From: JBCBEX01 sp038528235 | GTDB lineage: Bacteria > Bacteroidota > Rhodothermia > Rhodothermales > Rubricoccaceae | Reading direction: 5' to 3' | NCBI GenBank assembly: GCA_038528235.1 | Contig: JBCBEX010000011.1 | Coordinates: 1 to 64,000, forward strand | Length of the DNA: 64,000 nt | Translations under genes and position numbers: made by a program | Shown here: positions 25,010 through 34,092 of the stretch, in pieces | How the letters are laid out: every line of letters starts with the position of its first letter | Position numbering within the stretch: the stretch's first letter is position 1 | The notes under the pieces: model-generated | Seen by the model: the letters and a program-made list of their open reading frames with translations, nothing else | Databases searched by the model: none | Told to the model about the DNA's origin: nothing

Positions 25010-25318
25010 GTTCGGATACATGGAGATCGACAAGTCGGCGAGGAGGGGCATGGGTAGATGCAGCGATTTGACCTGCACGTTTCTACCCGCAGCCCCGATA
25101 TGAGCGGCCCATCTCCCCAGAGGCGAATGCTGTGCCGATGTCTGTCAGCCCGTCTGATTTCCGTGCGACGGGCCCTCCCAGCGCGTTTTGGTAAACCAGA
25201 ATGCCGCTCCCTGTGCCCTCTCGCTCGCTCGACTCGCCCACGCGTCCAGGCCAGTGCTTCCGAAATCGCCCGAGGGCGTACGTCCCGTAACCCCGCGCCG
25301 CGTTTCGCCCGGCCGTCG
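25010..25318. other. Intergenic region between two minus-strand genes
   Basis: About 310 bases with no supported gene. It contains the hairpin at 25148-25173 and should hold the promoter of the Ig-like lipoprotein gene. No repeat or known RNA was recognised. Confidence 0.45.
25148..25173 (-). terminator. Possible terminator of the DinB-like gene
   Basis: A perfect 7-bp stem GCCCGTC/GACGGGC with a 12-base loop lies about 145 bases past the stop codon on the minus strand. No U-run follows, so confidence is low. Confidence 0.3.
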
Positions 25319-25852
25319 CTACCCGTCCACTACCGTCCGGATGCGCTCGACCTGCCACAGGTGCACCAAGTCATGCGCCGCGAGCAACGCGACGATACGG
25401 CCTACCGACTCCTCGCCGCGCTCGGCATGATGACCGACCCGCGCCCAGGCCTCGGGTTGCTGCCGGGCGAGCCAGCGCAGGTTGAGCGCCCGCAGCGCGG
25501 CGAAGTCGTCGAGCGCCTCGGCGAGCGTGACGCCGTCGGGGCCGAACGCTGCCGCCCACGCGTCCTGGTCGTAGCCCGCCAGCGCTGGACCGTCCTCCGC
25601 GACGATGACGCGCATGCGGTAGCCGTAGACCAACTCTGAATCGACGAGGTGCTGCACGGCCTGCACGACTGACCACTTGCCCGGCTGTTCCGATTGCTGG
25701 GCCTGCGCCTCGGTCAGCCCCGCGACGGCCGCTCGTAGCGCGTCGGGCGTAGCGCCCTGCACCGCCACCGGATCGCGGTCGCCGAGCAGCGCAAGCATCG
25801 CGTGGACGTAGTCGGCAGGGCTGTCGGCGTACGAGGTCGGCACGAAAGGCAT
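25319..25852 (-). CDS. DinB/YfiT-like metal-binding protein
   Basis: A 177-residue four-helix protein of the DinB_2/YfiT group. The conserved helix WSVVQAVQHLVDSELVYGYRM provides one metal histidine. AAHDLVHLWQVERI near the C-terminus gives the HxxxH pair. YfiT-like members are putative metal-dependent hydrolases or thiol transferases. The start MPFVPTSYAD is chosen because a tandem repeat lies directly upstream. It is distinct in sequence from the DinB-like protein at 12537. Confidence 0.8.
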   Translation of the reverse strand: MPFVPTSYADSPADYVHAMLALLGDRDPVAVQGATPDALRAAVAGLTEAQAQQSEQPGKWSVVQAVQHLVDSELVYGYRMRVIVAEDGPALAGYDQDAWAAAFGPDGVTLAEALDDFAALRALNLRWLARQQPEAWARVGHHAERGEESVGRIVALLAAHDLVHLWQVERIRTVVDG

Positions 25853-25866
25853 CGGCGTGCTTGGCG

Positions 25867-25911
25867 GTGCAGCGTCTGGGTGGTGCAGCGTCTGGGTGGT
25901 GCAGCGTGGTG
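25867..25911. repeat. Short tandem repeat, 16-bp unit about 2.8 times
   Basis: The unit GTGCAGCGTCTGGGTG is present twice head to tail and then as a partial third copy (GTGCAGCGTGGTG). It lies 15 bases upstream of the DinB-like start codon. Confidence 0.85.
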
Positions 25912-26000
25912 TCTCCGCGATTCTACCGCAGAGGCACCGTATGCCGTTCCGCGCCACGTCCGGCCTTCTCTAGGTCGGCCCTAGAATCAAGATATAGGTC

Positions 26001-27404
26001 CTAGAATCCAAACGTGGCACCGACTACGAGCGTCGTGCGGGTCACGTCTTCGAGGACGAGGCGCAGACTCTCCGGGTTGCTCAGCGTGCCGGGGTCGTCG
26101 CCGTCCGGGAAGACGTTGTCGATGGCGACGAGTTGGTCCTCGAAGCGCGTGTTCACGAGAGCGATGTTGATCTCGGACGACCGTCCCACCCGGATGCCGA
26201 CGCCTGCCGTGACGGTGCGCCGCAGGCGGTCAGCCACGGCGTCCACTGCGACCTCGCGCCGCGCGCGGTCCACCACGAGGCCCGTCGCGTCGCGGAGCGG
26301 ATCGGGCTGGTAGGCCAGCCCGAAGCGCGCCGTGGCGATGCCGAAGTCGTAGGCGGCGCCGAAGCGCGTTGTGAAGGCGTCGTCGTAGGTGCGGCGCAGC
26401 GTGCTGTTCTGGTCCGCAATGAAGAGCAGGTCGTCCTCACTCGTGAAACCGTCGGTGCGGAGGCGGGCCTGGCTCCAGTCGACGTACTCCACGTCGGCGG
26501 CGAGCGTCGCGCCCGCGATCTGGTAGACGACGCCCGCGCCGAGCCGCCACGGCGTCGTGAAGTCGTAGTCCACAGGGAAGAGGTCGCCAAACGAGTCGAT
26601 GGTCTCCTCGACGACGTTGACATAGGTCGGCGTCTCCACGACGAAGCCGAGCCGGAACCCCCGCTGCGCTTCGGCAGAGATCCCCACCCGGGCGTTCACG
26701 CCGCGCGCCTCCTGGTCGATGCTGAACACCACCGGGTCGTCGCCGAAGAAGCTGGCCGCGCCGATGGATTCGGTGAAGTAGGAGCCGAAGAGGAAGTTCA
26801 CGGAGCCGCCTACCATCACGCCAGGGGCGATCTCCACCGCCGCCGCCGCAGAGAGTTCGCCCGCCTGCCCCTCCGCGAACACGTCTTCCTCGAATCGGTC
26901 TGCGACGACGGTGCCGTCGCCGAGCGTGCCCGTGACCTCGGCGTCGTAGAAGAGCGCGCGGTCGTAGGTGCTGGTGCGGTTGTAGCCAAGCCCGACCACG
27001 AGCGAGCCGCGCACGGTGGGCACCTTGGCGGCATATCCGAGGTGGCCGAGGCGCGCCCCGCTGGAGCGCGTGGAGCCTTCCAGGGTGCGCCCGTCCAGCC
27101 CGAGGCTGGCGTCGTCGCCGGAGAGGCGGTAGGCCGCGTCGCTCTCGGTGCCCGTCAGGTCTACGGACGCCGTGGCCTCAGAGGTGCGCAGCCAGCCCAG
27201 GTTGGCGGGGTTGGAGAACGAGGCCGTCCAGCCGGGCATGCCGCCGATGGCCGCGCCGCCCTGCCCTGCCAACTCGGCGCCGAGCGTGGCCTGGCGGCGG
27301 CTGAGCAGGAGCACGTCCTCGGCCGTCTGGGCCGCCGCGGCGGGCACGAGCAAGAGAGCCACGAGGGCAAGGCCGTGAAGGTTGAGAGAGCAGAGGCTAC
27401 GCAT
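26001..27404 (-). CDS. FadL/OmpP1-like outer-membrane beta-barrel protein
   Basis: A 467-residue exported protein. A signal peptide covers residues 1-25 (LVALLLVPAAAAQ). The mature N-terminus (GGMPGWTASFSNPANLGWL) carries the Asn-Pro-Ala motif typical of the FadL/OmpP1 and PorV-like family. The rest is a run of alternating beta strands ending in LVVGATFGF with a terminal Phe, as required for outer-membrane insertion. Relatives transport hydrophobic compounds. The ligand here is unknown. Confidence 0.8.
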   Translation of the reverse strand: MRSLCSLNLHGLALVALLLVPAAAAQTAEDVLLLSRRQATLGAELAGQGGAAIGGMPGWTASFSNPANLGWLRTSEATASVDLTGTESDAAYRLSGDDASLGLDGRTLEGSTRSSGARLGHLGYAAKVPTVRGSLVVGLGYNRTSTYDRALFYDAEVTGTLGDGTVVADRFEEDVFAEGQAGELSAAAAVEIAPGVMVGGSVNFLFGSYFTESIGAASFFGDDPVVFSIDQEARGVNARVGISAEAQRGFRLGFVVETPTYVNVVEETIDSFGDLFPVDYDFTTPWRLGAGVVYQIAGATLAADVEYVDWSQARLRTDGFTSEDDLLFIADQNSTLRRTYDDAFTTRFGAAYDFGIATARFGLAYQPDPLRDATGLVVDRARREVAVDAVADRLRRTVTAGVGIRVGRSSEINIALVNTRFEDQLVAIDNVFPDGDDPGTLSNPESLRLVLEDVTRTTLVVGATFGF

Positions 27405-27496
27405 GGGGGCGAGTGTCGGGTGAGACGTGGCGGCTCGATGCGAGGTCGGGGCGGCCCTGTGACGTGGCAGCGCGCACCGTGAGGACTAGACATAGC

Positions 27497-27525
27497 GGAG
27501 GCCCGCACGGGGCGCACGGGCCTCC
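27497..27525 (-). terminator. Hairpin downstream of the Arg/Pro-rich lipoprotein gene
   Basis: A perfect 9-bp GC-rich stem GGAGGCCCG/CGGGCCTCC with an 11-base loop lies 40 bases after the stop on the minus strand. It has no U-run but is the strongest hairpin between the two genes. Confidence 0.45.
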
Positions 27526-27564
27526 TACTTGGCAATCAAACGAAAGGAGAGCGGAGGCCGGCGA

Positions 27565-29295
27565 CTAGACGTCGCCTCCGCCGCGGCGGCTGGAGCGACC
27601 CGACGAGCGGTTGCCCGACGAGCGGTTGCTCGACCCGCCGGAGCGCGCGTTGCCCGACGAGCGGTTGCTCGACCCGCCGCTGCGGGTGCTCGGCGTTGAG
27701 CGCGGACGCGACGACGGCGACGGGCGCGTCTGCGGGCGCGGCGCCGGGGCCGGGCGGCTCTGCGGACGCGGCGCCGAGCGGGTGCTGCTGCCCGACGATC
27801 GCGACGAGGGGCGCGTCCGTGGCGTGGAGCGGGCGTTGTCGCCATCGTCGTTCCCACCGCGGCGGGTACGGCTGGGCGCCGGGCGGCTCTGCGGCTGGCG
27901 GCTGGGTGCGGGACGAGTCTGCGGCGTCCGGTTCGGGGCGGGGCGCGACTCAGGACGACGCGAGGGTGCCGGCCGCGTCTGCGGAGTCCGGCTCGGTGCG
28001 GGGCGCGTCTCCGGGCGCGACGACGGTGCCGGACGAGACGAAGGCGCCGGGCGCGACGACGGTGCCGGACGAGACGAAGGCGCCGGACGAGACGACGGTG
28101 TTGGGCGCGTCTGCGGGCGCGGTGCTGGACGCGTCTCCGTGGTGCGGCCCGGGGTCGGGCGTGTCGCAGGGCGAGGCGCCGGACGCGTCTCCGTGGTGCG
28201 GCCCGGCGTTGGGCGTGTGTTCGGCGCGCGACCCGGGGCCGGGCGCGTCTGCGGCGTGCGCACAGTGCCGGGTCGTGTCTCCGGCGCACGGGTCGGGCGT
28301 ACGGTGCGCCCCCCCTCAGAGCTCGGCCGCGCTGGGGATACGGCACCCGGACGCGTCGGGCGCACGACGGTGCGCACCGGCTCGTCAGCGCCACGGACTG
28401 GACGCACGGCGTCTGTGACCGGCCGGCTCAGGCGCCCGTCACGACCTGTGGACCGGATCGGGCGCAGGGCCGTCTGACGCACACGGTTGCGGCCGTCGTC
28501 GAAGACGTAGTAGTGGTCGTTCCGGTAGTACACATCGCGGTACTGGACAAAGACGGGCTGGTAGTAGCCTCCGCCATACCACGCGATCGGACGATGGTAG
28601 AAGGGCCGGTGGTAGAACGGACGATGGTAGAAGCCGCGTCCAAACCCAAAGCTGAAGCTGACCGAGAAACCAGGCCGGTAGAACGGGTCGTGCAAAAACG
28701 GGTCGTAGAAGAAGGGATCCCAGAGCAGCGGATCGTGGAAGGCCCAGGCGGGACGGTACCACAGCGGGCGCCAGCGCGACCAGCGGTACGGGCGGTGGTA
28801 GCCCCTCCCGTAGTAGCTATCGTAATAGCCACCGCCATACGAGCCGCCATGGTAGGCGTCCTCGTAGTAGACGTTCTCGTCGTCGTAGTAGTAGCGCGTG
28901 ACGTTGACGTCATCCTCGCCATAGCCACCTTCGTAAGTGCCCTCGTCGTAGTAGCCGTCGCCGACATAGCCCTCCTCGGCATAGCCGTCGGTGGCGTACG
29001 CGTCCTGGCCGTAGACCTCGCCCTCGGTGTAGACCGGCGCCTGCACACCGACGCGGGCCGAGAGGGGCTCGGCGTCCTCCACGGGTGCCGTTGCATAGCC
29101 CTCGTCGGCATAGCCCTGGTCACGGGCGTCCGTCTTCGGGTCTTCGTAGCGCGGGCTGTAGGTCGGGCGCCGGTCGTAGCGGTCGGACGCGTTGGCGAGC
29201 TGCGTATAGCAGCCTGAGAGCAGCAGCGCCATGAGCGCCAGCGAGAGCGCGGGCAGCAGCGAAGAGAGCCGGGGGCGTAGCGGAGGGCGCATCAT
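27565..29295 (-). CDS. Lipoprotein with aromatic core and long Arg/Pro/Ser/Thr-rich tail
   Basis: A 576-residue protein I cannot assign to a known function. The signal ends in a lipobox (LMALLLSGC, about residue 29). Residues 30-150 are rich in Tyr, Asp, Glu and Gly (repeats like GYADEGY). Residues 150-260 are rich in aromatics, His and Pro, with FYHRP three times in a row. The last 290 residues are low-complexity repeats such as TRPAPSR and SSRPAP, strongly basic with almost no acidic residues. The design suggests an outer-envelope lipoprotein with an extended cationic tail. The reading frame is long and uninterrupted despite the repeats, and a terminator-like hairpin follows. Confidence 0.75.
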   Translation of the reverse strand: MMRPPLRPRLSSLLPALSLALMALLLSGCYTQLANASDRYDRRPTYSPRYEDPKTDARDQGYADEGYATAPVEDAEPLSARVGVQAPVYTEGEVYGQDAYATDGYAEEGYVGDGYYDEGTYEGGYGEDDVNVTRYYYDDENVYYEDAYHGGSYGGGYYDSYYGRGYHRPYRWSRWRPLWYRPAWAFHDPLLWDPFFYDPFLHDPFYRPGFSVSFSFGFGRGFYHRPFYHRPFYHRPIAWYGGGYYQPVFVQYRDVYYRNDHYYVFDDGRNRVRQTALRPIRSTGRDGRLSRPVTDAVRPVRGADEPVRTVVRPTRPGAVSPARPSSEGGRTVRPTRAPETRPGTVRTPQTRPAPGRAPNTRPTPGRTTETRPAPRPATRPTPGRTTETRPAPRPQTRPTPSSRPAPSSRPAPSSRPAPSSRPAPSSRPETRPAPSRTPQTRPAPSRRPESRPAPNRTPQTRPAPSRQPQSRPAPSRTRRGGNDDGDNARSTPRTRPSSRSSGSSTRSAPRPQSRPAPAPRPQTRPSPSSRPRSTPSTRSGGSSNRSSGNARSGGSSNRSSGNRSSGRSSRRGGGDV

Positions 29296-29559
29296 GGCAG
29301 CGGTGGGTCGGGAGGACGATGGGAGACAGGCTCGTGCAGCCTGGCCGCAGAGGCGAGCGCGAAAGTAACAGCGTCACCACAGAAAATGGACGCCTGTTCA
29401 AGGACGAGGCCGGGACGATAGCCGCGTGCCAACGCCGTGCGCGGTGCCAAAGAGCACGTGAAAGCCACACGCGGGCGACCTCCGCATGGCACGCCGCAGC
29501 CCGCGCGCCGTTTCTTGGTCGTCTGTTTTACCCTTCCACTCTCCCGACCGCCCTTCCCG
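29296..29559. other. Divergent intergenic region before proS
   Basis: This 264-base stretch separates the divergently transcribed lipoprotein and proS genes and should contain both promoters. No repeat, hairpin with U-tail or T-box-like leader was recognised in it. Confidence 0.4.
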
Positions 29560-31050
29560 ATGGCTGACAAGATCACCCCGCGCTCCGAAGACTATTCGCA
29601 GTGGTACCTCGATGTCGTGCAGGCCGCCAAGCTCGCCGACTACTCGCCCGTGCGCGGCTCGATGATCCTGCCGCCCAACGGCTACGCGCTCTGGGAAAAC
29701 ATGCAGCGCGTCCTCGACGGCATGTTCAAGGCGACGGGCCACCAGAACGCCTACTTCCCGCTCTTCATCCCGCAATCGTTCCTCTCGAAGGAAGCCGAGC
29801 ACGTCGAGGGCTTCGCGAAGGAGTGTGCCGTAGTGACCCACTCGCGGCTGCGCACCACGGCCGACGGCACGGGCGTCGAGCCCGATCCCGCCTCGAAGCT
29901 CGCCGACGGCGAAAACCTGGTCGTGCGCCCGACCTCGGAGACGATCATCTGGGACACCTACAGCCGCTGGATCCAGTCGTGGCGCGACCTCCCGATCCTC
30001 ATCAACCAGTGGGCCAACGTCGTCCGGTGGGAGCTCCGCACGCGCCTCTTCCTCCGCACGATGGAGTTCCTCTGGCAGGAAGGCCACACCGCGCACGCCA
30101 CCGAGGAGGAGGCCGTCGAGGAGACGCTGCGCATGCTCGATGTCTACACTGAGTTCGCGGAGCAGTACATGGCCGTGCCGGTCATCCGCGGCGTCAAGAC
30201 GGCCAGCGAGCGCTTCGCCGGGGCCGTGGACACCTACTGCATCGAGGCGCTCATGCAGGACGGCAAGGCGCTCCAGGCCGGGACCTCCCACTTCCTCGGG
30301 CAGAACTTCGCCAAGGCGTTCGACTGCACGTTCCAGAACAAGGACAACGAGCTCGAACACGTCTGGGCGACCTCCTGGGGTGTCTCGACGCGGCTCATCG
30401 GCGCGCTCATCATGACGCACTCCGACGACCAGGGCCTCGTCCTCCCGCCGCGCCTCGCGCCGACGCAGGTCGTGATCGTGCCGATCTACCGCAAGGACGG
30501 CGAGAAGGAGGTCGTGATGGAGGCCGTCGGCGAGATCGAGCGCGAGCTGCGCGTGGCGGGCGTGCGCGTCAAGACCGACGCCCGCGAGGCCTACCGCCCC
30601 GGCTGGAAGTTCAACGAGTACGAGGTGCAGGGCGTCCCGCTCCGCCTCGCCGTCGGCCCGCGCGACGTGAAGAACAACGTCGTCGAGCTCGCCCGCCGCG
30701 ATGAGCCGGGCAAGCAAAGCGTCCCGCGCGACCAGCTCGCCGACGTGGTCACGGACACGCTCTCGCAGATCCAGGCCAACCTCTTCGCCCGCGCCGAGAA
30801 CTTCCGCCAGCAGAAGACGACGACCGTCGACACCTACGATGACTTCAAAGAGGCCATCGAGCGCGGTGGCTTCGTCCTCGCCCCGTGGGACGGCACGCCC
30901 GAGACCGAGGCGCGCATTAAGGAGGAGACGAAGGCCACCATCCGCTGCCTCCCGCTCGAATCCGACCCGCACTATGACCCCACCGAGGGCGTCGACATGC
31001 TCACCGGGAAGCCGTCGAAGCAGCGCGTGGTGTTCGCGCGGGCGTACTAG
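29560..31050 (+). CDS. proS: Prolyl-tRNA synthetase, short archaeal/Thermus type
   Basis: A 496-residue class II synthetase that charges tRNA-Pro. It begins with the class II core (RGSMILPPNGYALWENMQRVLDGMF). Motif 2 is in RWELRTRLFLRTMEFLWQEGHTAH (about 148-172; split here as VRWELRT and LRTMEFLWQEGHTAH). Motif 3 is near SWGVSTRLIGALIMTHSDD. The anticodon-binding domain follows (VVIVPIYRK). It lacks the inserted editing domain of E. coli-type ProRS. The chain ends in a C-terminal Tyr (VVFARAY), as in Thermus and archaeal enzymes. The start MADKITPRSED fits the family. Its stop codon shares a CTAG palindrome with the stop of the next gene. Confidence 0.95.
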   Translation: MADKITPRSEDYSQWYLDVVQAAKLADYSPVRGSMILPPNGYALWENMQRVLDGMFKATGHQNAYFPLFIPQSFLSKEAEHVEGFAKECAVVTHSRLRTTADGTGVEPDPASKLADGENLVVRPTSETIIWDTYSRWIQSWRDLPILINQWANVVRWELRTRLFLRTMEFLWQEGHTAHATEEEAVEETLRMLDVYTEFAEQYMAVPVIRGVKTASERFAGAVDTYCIEALMQDGKALQAGTSHFLGQNFAKAFDCTFQNKDNELEHVWATSWGVSTRLIGALIMTHSDDQGLVLPPRLAPTQVVIVPIYRKDGEKEVVMEAVGEIERELRVAGVRVKTDAREAYRPGWKFNEYEVQGVPLRLAVGPRDVKNNVVELARRDEPGKQSVPRDQLADVVTDTLSQIQANLFARAENFRQQKTTTVDTYDDFKEAIERGGFVLAPWDGTPETEARIKEETKATIRCLPLESDPHYDPTEGVDMLTGKPSKQRVVFARAY

Positions 31051-31610
31051 CGCCCGCCGCTCGCCTCCTCCGCGTCCCACCGTTCTATCGCGTCGAGGAG
31101 CCACGGCGGTGCACCCTCACCGATGGGCCCCGGCGGACTCGCCTGCGTCATCGCCTCGGCGCGCTCTAGCTGCTCGGCCAGCGGTGGCACATCCCACGCC
31201 GCGCGCTCGGCGTCCGTGGTCGAGGGCTCCACGTCCCACAGCCGGTGCCGCTTTCCGTCGGGGACGAACTGCGTGCCGTACTTCTGCGGCTGCCCGCTGT
31301 ACATCCGCCAGCGATCGTACGCCGCCGCTGCCAGCCACCGCGCGGGGCGATGCCCGAGTTCCGCTGCCTCCTTCGCCCAGACGTGGCTCTGCCAGGCGTC
31401 GTCGGGCGTATCGCCGTGGTTGAAGAGCCAGGCGGCGTGGTAGTAGTCCTCCGCCACCAAGCTGCTCTCCTCCGCCACAATCTCGGCCGCGCGCTGCCGC
31501 CGGTCGCGGTCGCGGGCACGCATGGCGTCGTACTCCGGCGTGCCGTGCTGCAGCCCTTGGCCGTGGTCGCGGTAGTCGGCCTCGTAGAGCGCGCGGAGTT
31601 CGGGGTTCAT
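31047..31610 (-). CDS. DUF6624-like uncharacterised protein
   Basis: A 187-residue soluble protein. The segment AAAYDRWRMYSGQPQKYGTQF is typical of DUF6624-type proteins, which have no assigned function. It is helical and Trp-rich (WLFNHGDTPDDAWQSHVWAKEAAELG) and resembles a Sel1/TPR-like helical repeat by eye. No signal peptide is present. The start MNPELRALYEADYRD is chosen as the first Met at the conserved region; MRSLERLH at 31643 is possible. It converges on proS with a four-base overlap of the stop codons. Confidence 0.68.
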   Translation of the reverse strand: MNPELRALYEADYRDHGQGLQHGTPEYDAMRARDRDRRQRAAEIVAEESSLVAEDYYHAAWLFNHGDTPDDAWQSHVWAKEAAELGHRPARWLAAAAYDRWRMYSGQPQKYGTQFVPDGKRHRLWDVEPSTTDAERAAWDVPPLAEQLERAEAMTQASPPGPIGEGAPPWLLDAIERWDAEEASGGR

Positions 31611-31649
31611 AGCGAGGTCGTGTAGTCGTTCCAGGGATCGCAACAGGTT

Positions 31650-31778
31650 GGCTCCCCCCGTCCTGCGTCGCCTCCGCGCTCGCGCGCTCCGCTCCTCGGA
31701 CTGTCCCCCTCACGCATGAGGGGGACAGTTTTGGTTGACGCAGGAGCGCAGCGACTGTCAACCGAAACAGGGGGAGCC
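31650..31778 (-). repeat. ~130-bp nested palindromic repeat, copy 1 (inverted orientation)
   Basis: The element starts with GGCTCCCCCCG and ends with CAGGGGGAGCC, forming near-perfect terminal inverted repeats. The centre is a hairpin with 13-bp perfect arms ACTGTCCCCCTCA/TGAGGGGGACAGT (31700-31729). Relative to copies 2 and 3 it is on the opposite strand. It lies 20 bases past the S9 peptidase stop codon. Confidence 0.9.
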
Positions 31779-31797
31779 GACCCGGTGCCATGCACCG

Positions 31798-33864
31798 TCA
31801 GTCTTCGGAGCTGGTGTCGCCGTCGCCCCGATACCGATCGAACCAGGCGAGGATGTAGGCCACCTTTGCCGCAAGTTGGCTCGGGCGGTTGGCGATGAAG
31901 TGCGGGGCGTCCGGGATCTCGACGTAGGCCGTCTCGACCTCGCGCAGGCGCAGCGCGTGGTAGAACTGGCGCGCCTCCGAGGGCGGCGTCCGCAGGTCGG
32001 ACAGGCCCACCATCACCATCGTCGGCGTCTCGACGTTGCCCACGACCGAGATCGGCGACTCCTCCCAGTAGGCCATCGGGTTCTCCCACGGCTGGCCGGG
32101 GTAGCGGTAGTCGGCGTAGGCGTAGTAGTTGTCCGCGACGAGCGTCTTCGAGATCCAGTTGATGACGGGCTTGATGACCGCCGCCGCGCGGAAGCGATCC
32201 GTGTTGCCGACGATCCAGGCTGTCGTCGTGCCGCCCGCGCTGCCGCCGGTCACGAAGAGCGAGTCAGGGTGTACGTCACCCGTGGCGAGCACGGCGTCGA
32301 CGCCGGTCATGATGTCGCCGTAGTCGCCGCCGGGGTAATCGTGGTAGAGGAGGTCGGCGAAGGCCTCGCCATAGCCGGTACTACCGCGCGCGTTGGGGTA
32401 GAACACCACGTAACCGTCGGCCGCGTAGAGTTGGACCTCGGGCGAGAACTGCGGCCCGTAGGCGGCAATCGGCCCGCCGTGGACTTCGACCAGCAACGGA
32501 TACTGCCGCCCTTCCTCAAAGCCCGGCGGACGGACGAGCCAGCCCTGAATCTCCAGCCCGTCCTCGGACGTCCACGTGATCTCTTCGACGGCACCGAGGT
32601 CGCGGTACGGCAGCAGGTCGCTGTTGAGGTCGGTCAGCACCCGCGTCTCGCCGTCTTCGACGCCCCCACCCTCGATGATGGCCACGTCCGACGGGCGCTC
32701 CGCGGTGCCGTGGGTGAACGCGACCACGCCGTCGTCGGAGACCGAGTAGGCCCCGCTCGTGTAGGGCCGTCCGATGGCCGTGCCGCCGAGCGCGCCGGTG
32801 ATCTCGCGGACGGTGCCGCCCGGCGTGACGCGCATGAGGCGCGTGAGGCCGCGGTCGAGATAGGTCGCGTAGAGCCCGTCGCCGTCCGTATCCCACCTGA
32901 TGTTAGAGAGGCTCCGGTCGAGGTCGCCGGCCAGCACGCGGATGTCGCCTGTGTTCTGTTCGAGGACGTGAAGCTGCGTGTTCTGGAAGGTGCGGACGCG
33001 GTCGTCGTAGCCGAGGTAGGCGATGGTGCGGCCGTCCGGCGAGACGGCGGGCCTGCGATCCGGCCCGTCGCGATCCGTGAGGGCGACGACGGTCGTGTCC
33101 GTCAGGCTGACGCGGTAGAGTTCAGTGACATTGAACTCCAGTTGCCAGTTGTCGCTGCGGTTGCCCGAGACCACGAGGCCGCTCCCGTCGGGCAGCCAGG
33201 CGAGGTCGGTGCCGTGCGGGTAGTCGCCGTGCGTGAGTTGGCGCGGGGTGCCGCCATCCGCGGGGACGACGAACACGTGGCGGAAGCCCGGCTCGATGTT
33301 GCCGGAGCCGTCAGCCTCGTGCTTGACACGGTCGACGATGCGCGGCTTCGGTGCCCACTCGGCGCCCTTCGGCGGCGACGGCAGGGCCACGTCGAACGTC
33401 GGGTCGGGCTTCGGAACGAGCATTGAGAAGGCCAGCATCGTCCCGTCGGGCGACCACGTGAGGCCGCGCGGCGAGCGGTCGAGCTGCGTCAGCCGCGCCG
33501 TCTGGCCCGTGTCCATCCAGCGGACGAACAGCTCCGCGCCCTCGCCCGTCGCGGCCACGTAGGCCACCCGGTCCCCGCTCGGCGACCACCGCGGCGACGA
33601 CTCGTTCGCCTCGCTCGCCGTCAGCTTGCGGTGCCCTGCCCCGTCGGCCCTGACGACCCAGAGCGACCGGCGGCGGCGGTCCTTCATCCGGTCCATCCCC
33701 GTCCGCACGTAGACGATCTGCGCGCCGTCCGGGCTGATCTGCGGGTCGTCGGCCCACTCCAACTCGAACACGTCGGCGTAGGTGAACGGCGTCTGCGCGA
33801 GCGCAGCCGGAGCCACGAGGAGCAGGACGACTGCGAGCAGGAGGAAGACACGATATCGAGGCAT
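31798..33864 (-). CDS. S9 family serine peptidase (prolyl oligopeptidase / acylaminoacyl peptidase type)
   Basis: A 688-residue secreted peptidase. A signal peptide (residues 1-23, ending PAALAQ) is followed by a WD40-like/DPP beta-propeller with repeated WSPDG-type blades (DPQISPDGAQIVYVRTG, SPRWSPSGDRVAYVA, GLTWSPDGTMLAFSM). The C-terminal alpha/beta-hydrolase domain holds the triad: Ser542 in GGSAGGTTTAW, Asp623 in GLSDLRTPP and His655 in DAPHFIANRP. Such enzymes degrade oligopeptides in the periplasm or medium. The gene is bracketed by repeat copies 1 and 2 in inverted orientation. Confidence 0.93.
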   Translation of the reverse strand: MPRYRVFLLLAVVLLLVAPAALAQTPFTYADVFELEWADDPQISPDGAQIVYVRTGMDRMKDRRRRSLWVVRADGAGHRKLTASEANESSPRWSPSGDRVAYVAATGEGAELFVRWMDTGQTARLTQLDRSPRGLTWSPDGTMLAFSMLVPKPDPTFDVALPSPPKGAEWAPKPRIVDRVKHEADGSGNIEPGFRHVFVVPADGGTPRQLTHGDYPHGTDLAWLPDGSGLVVSGNRSDNWQLEFNVTELYRVSLTDTTVVALTDRDGPDRRPAVSPDGRTIAYLGYDDRVRTFQNTQLHVLEQNTGDIRVLAGDLDRSLSNIRWDTDGDGLYATYLDRGLTRLMRVTPGGTVREITGALGGTAIGRPYTSGAYSVSDDGVVAFTHGTAERPSDVAIIEGGGVEDGETRVLTDLNSDLLPYRDLGAVEEITWTSEDGLEIQGWLVRPPGFEEGRQYPLLVEVHGGPIAAYGPQFSPEVQLYAADGYVVFYPNARGSTGYGEAFADLLYHDYPGGDYGDIMTGVDAVLATGDVHPDSLFVTGGSAGGTTTAWIVGNTDRFRAAAVIKPVINWISKTLVADNYYAYADYRYPGQPWENPMAYWEESPISVVGNVETPTMVMVGLSDLRTPPSEARQFYHALRLREVETAYVEIPDAPHFIANRPSQLAAKVAYILAWFDRYRGDGDTSSED

Positions 33865-33943
33865 GGCGATAGCGGGTGAGAGAGGTAGGGCTTGGATCTG
33901 CGTCTATACTACTCCACGGCTCCGCATGCATTGCGCTTCGGCT

Positions 33944-34073
33944 GGCTCCCCCCGTTTTTGGCGACAGTCGCTGCGCTCCTGCGTCACCAAAAACTGTCCC
34001 CCTCACGGGTGAGGGGGACAGTTCGAAGAGCGGAGCGTCGTCCGACGCGGAGACGATGAGAACGGGGGGAGCC
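33944..34073 (+). repeat. ~130-bp nested palindromic repeat, copy 2
   Basis: Termini are GGCTCCCCCCG and CGGGGGGAGCC, perfect inverted repeats of 11 bp. The centre is a hairpin with 15-bp perfect arms and a 2-base middle (33992-34023). It is over 80% identical by eye to copy 3, and the similarity continues through 34176 into the DUF418 remnant. Confidence 0.92.
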
Positions 34074-34092
34074 ACCGTGCCGCCAGGCCATG

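Noticed and set aside
31650..33864. The S9 peptidase gene between inverted repeat copies as a composite transposon
   Set aside because: The right copy extends into a DUF418 relic and no transposase is present, so a transposon structure is not supported.
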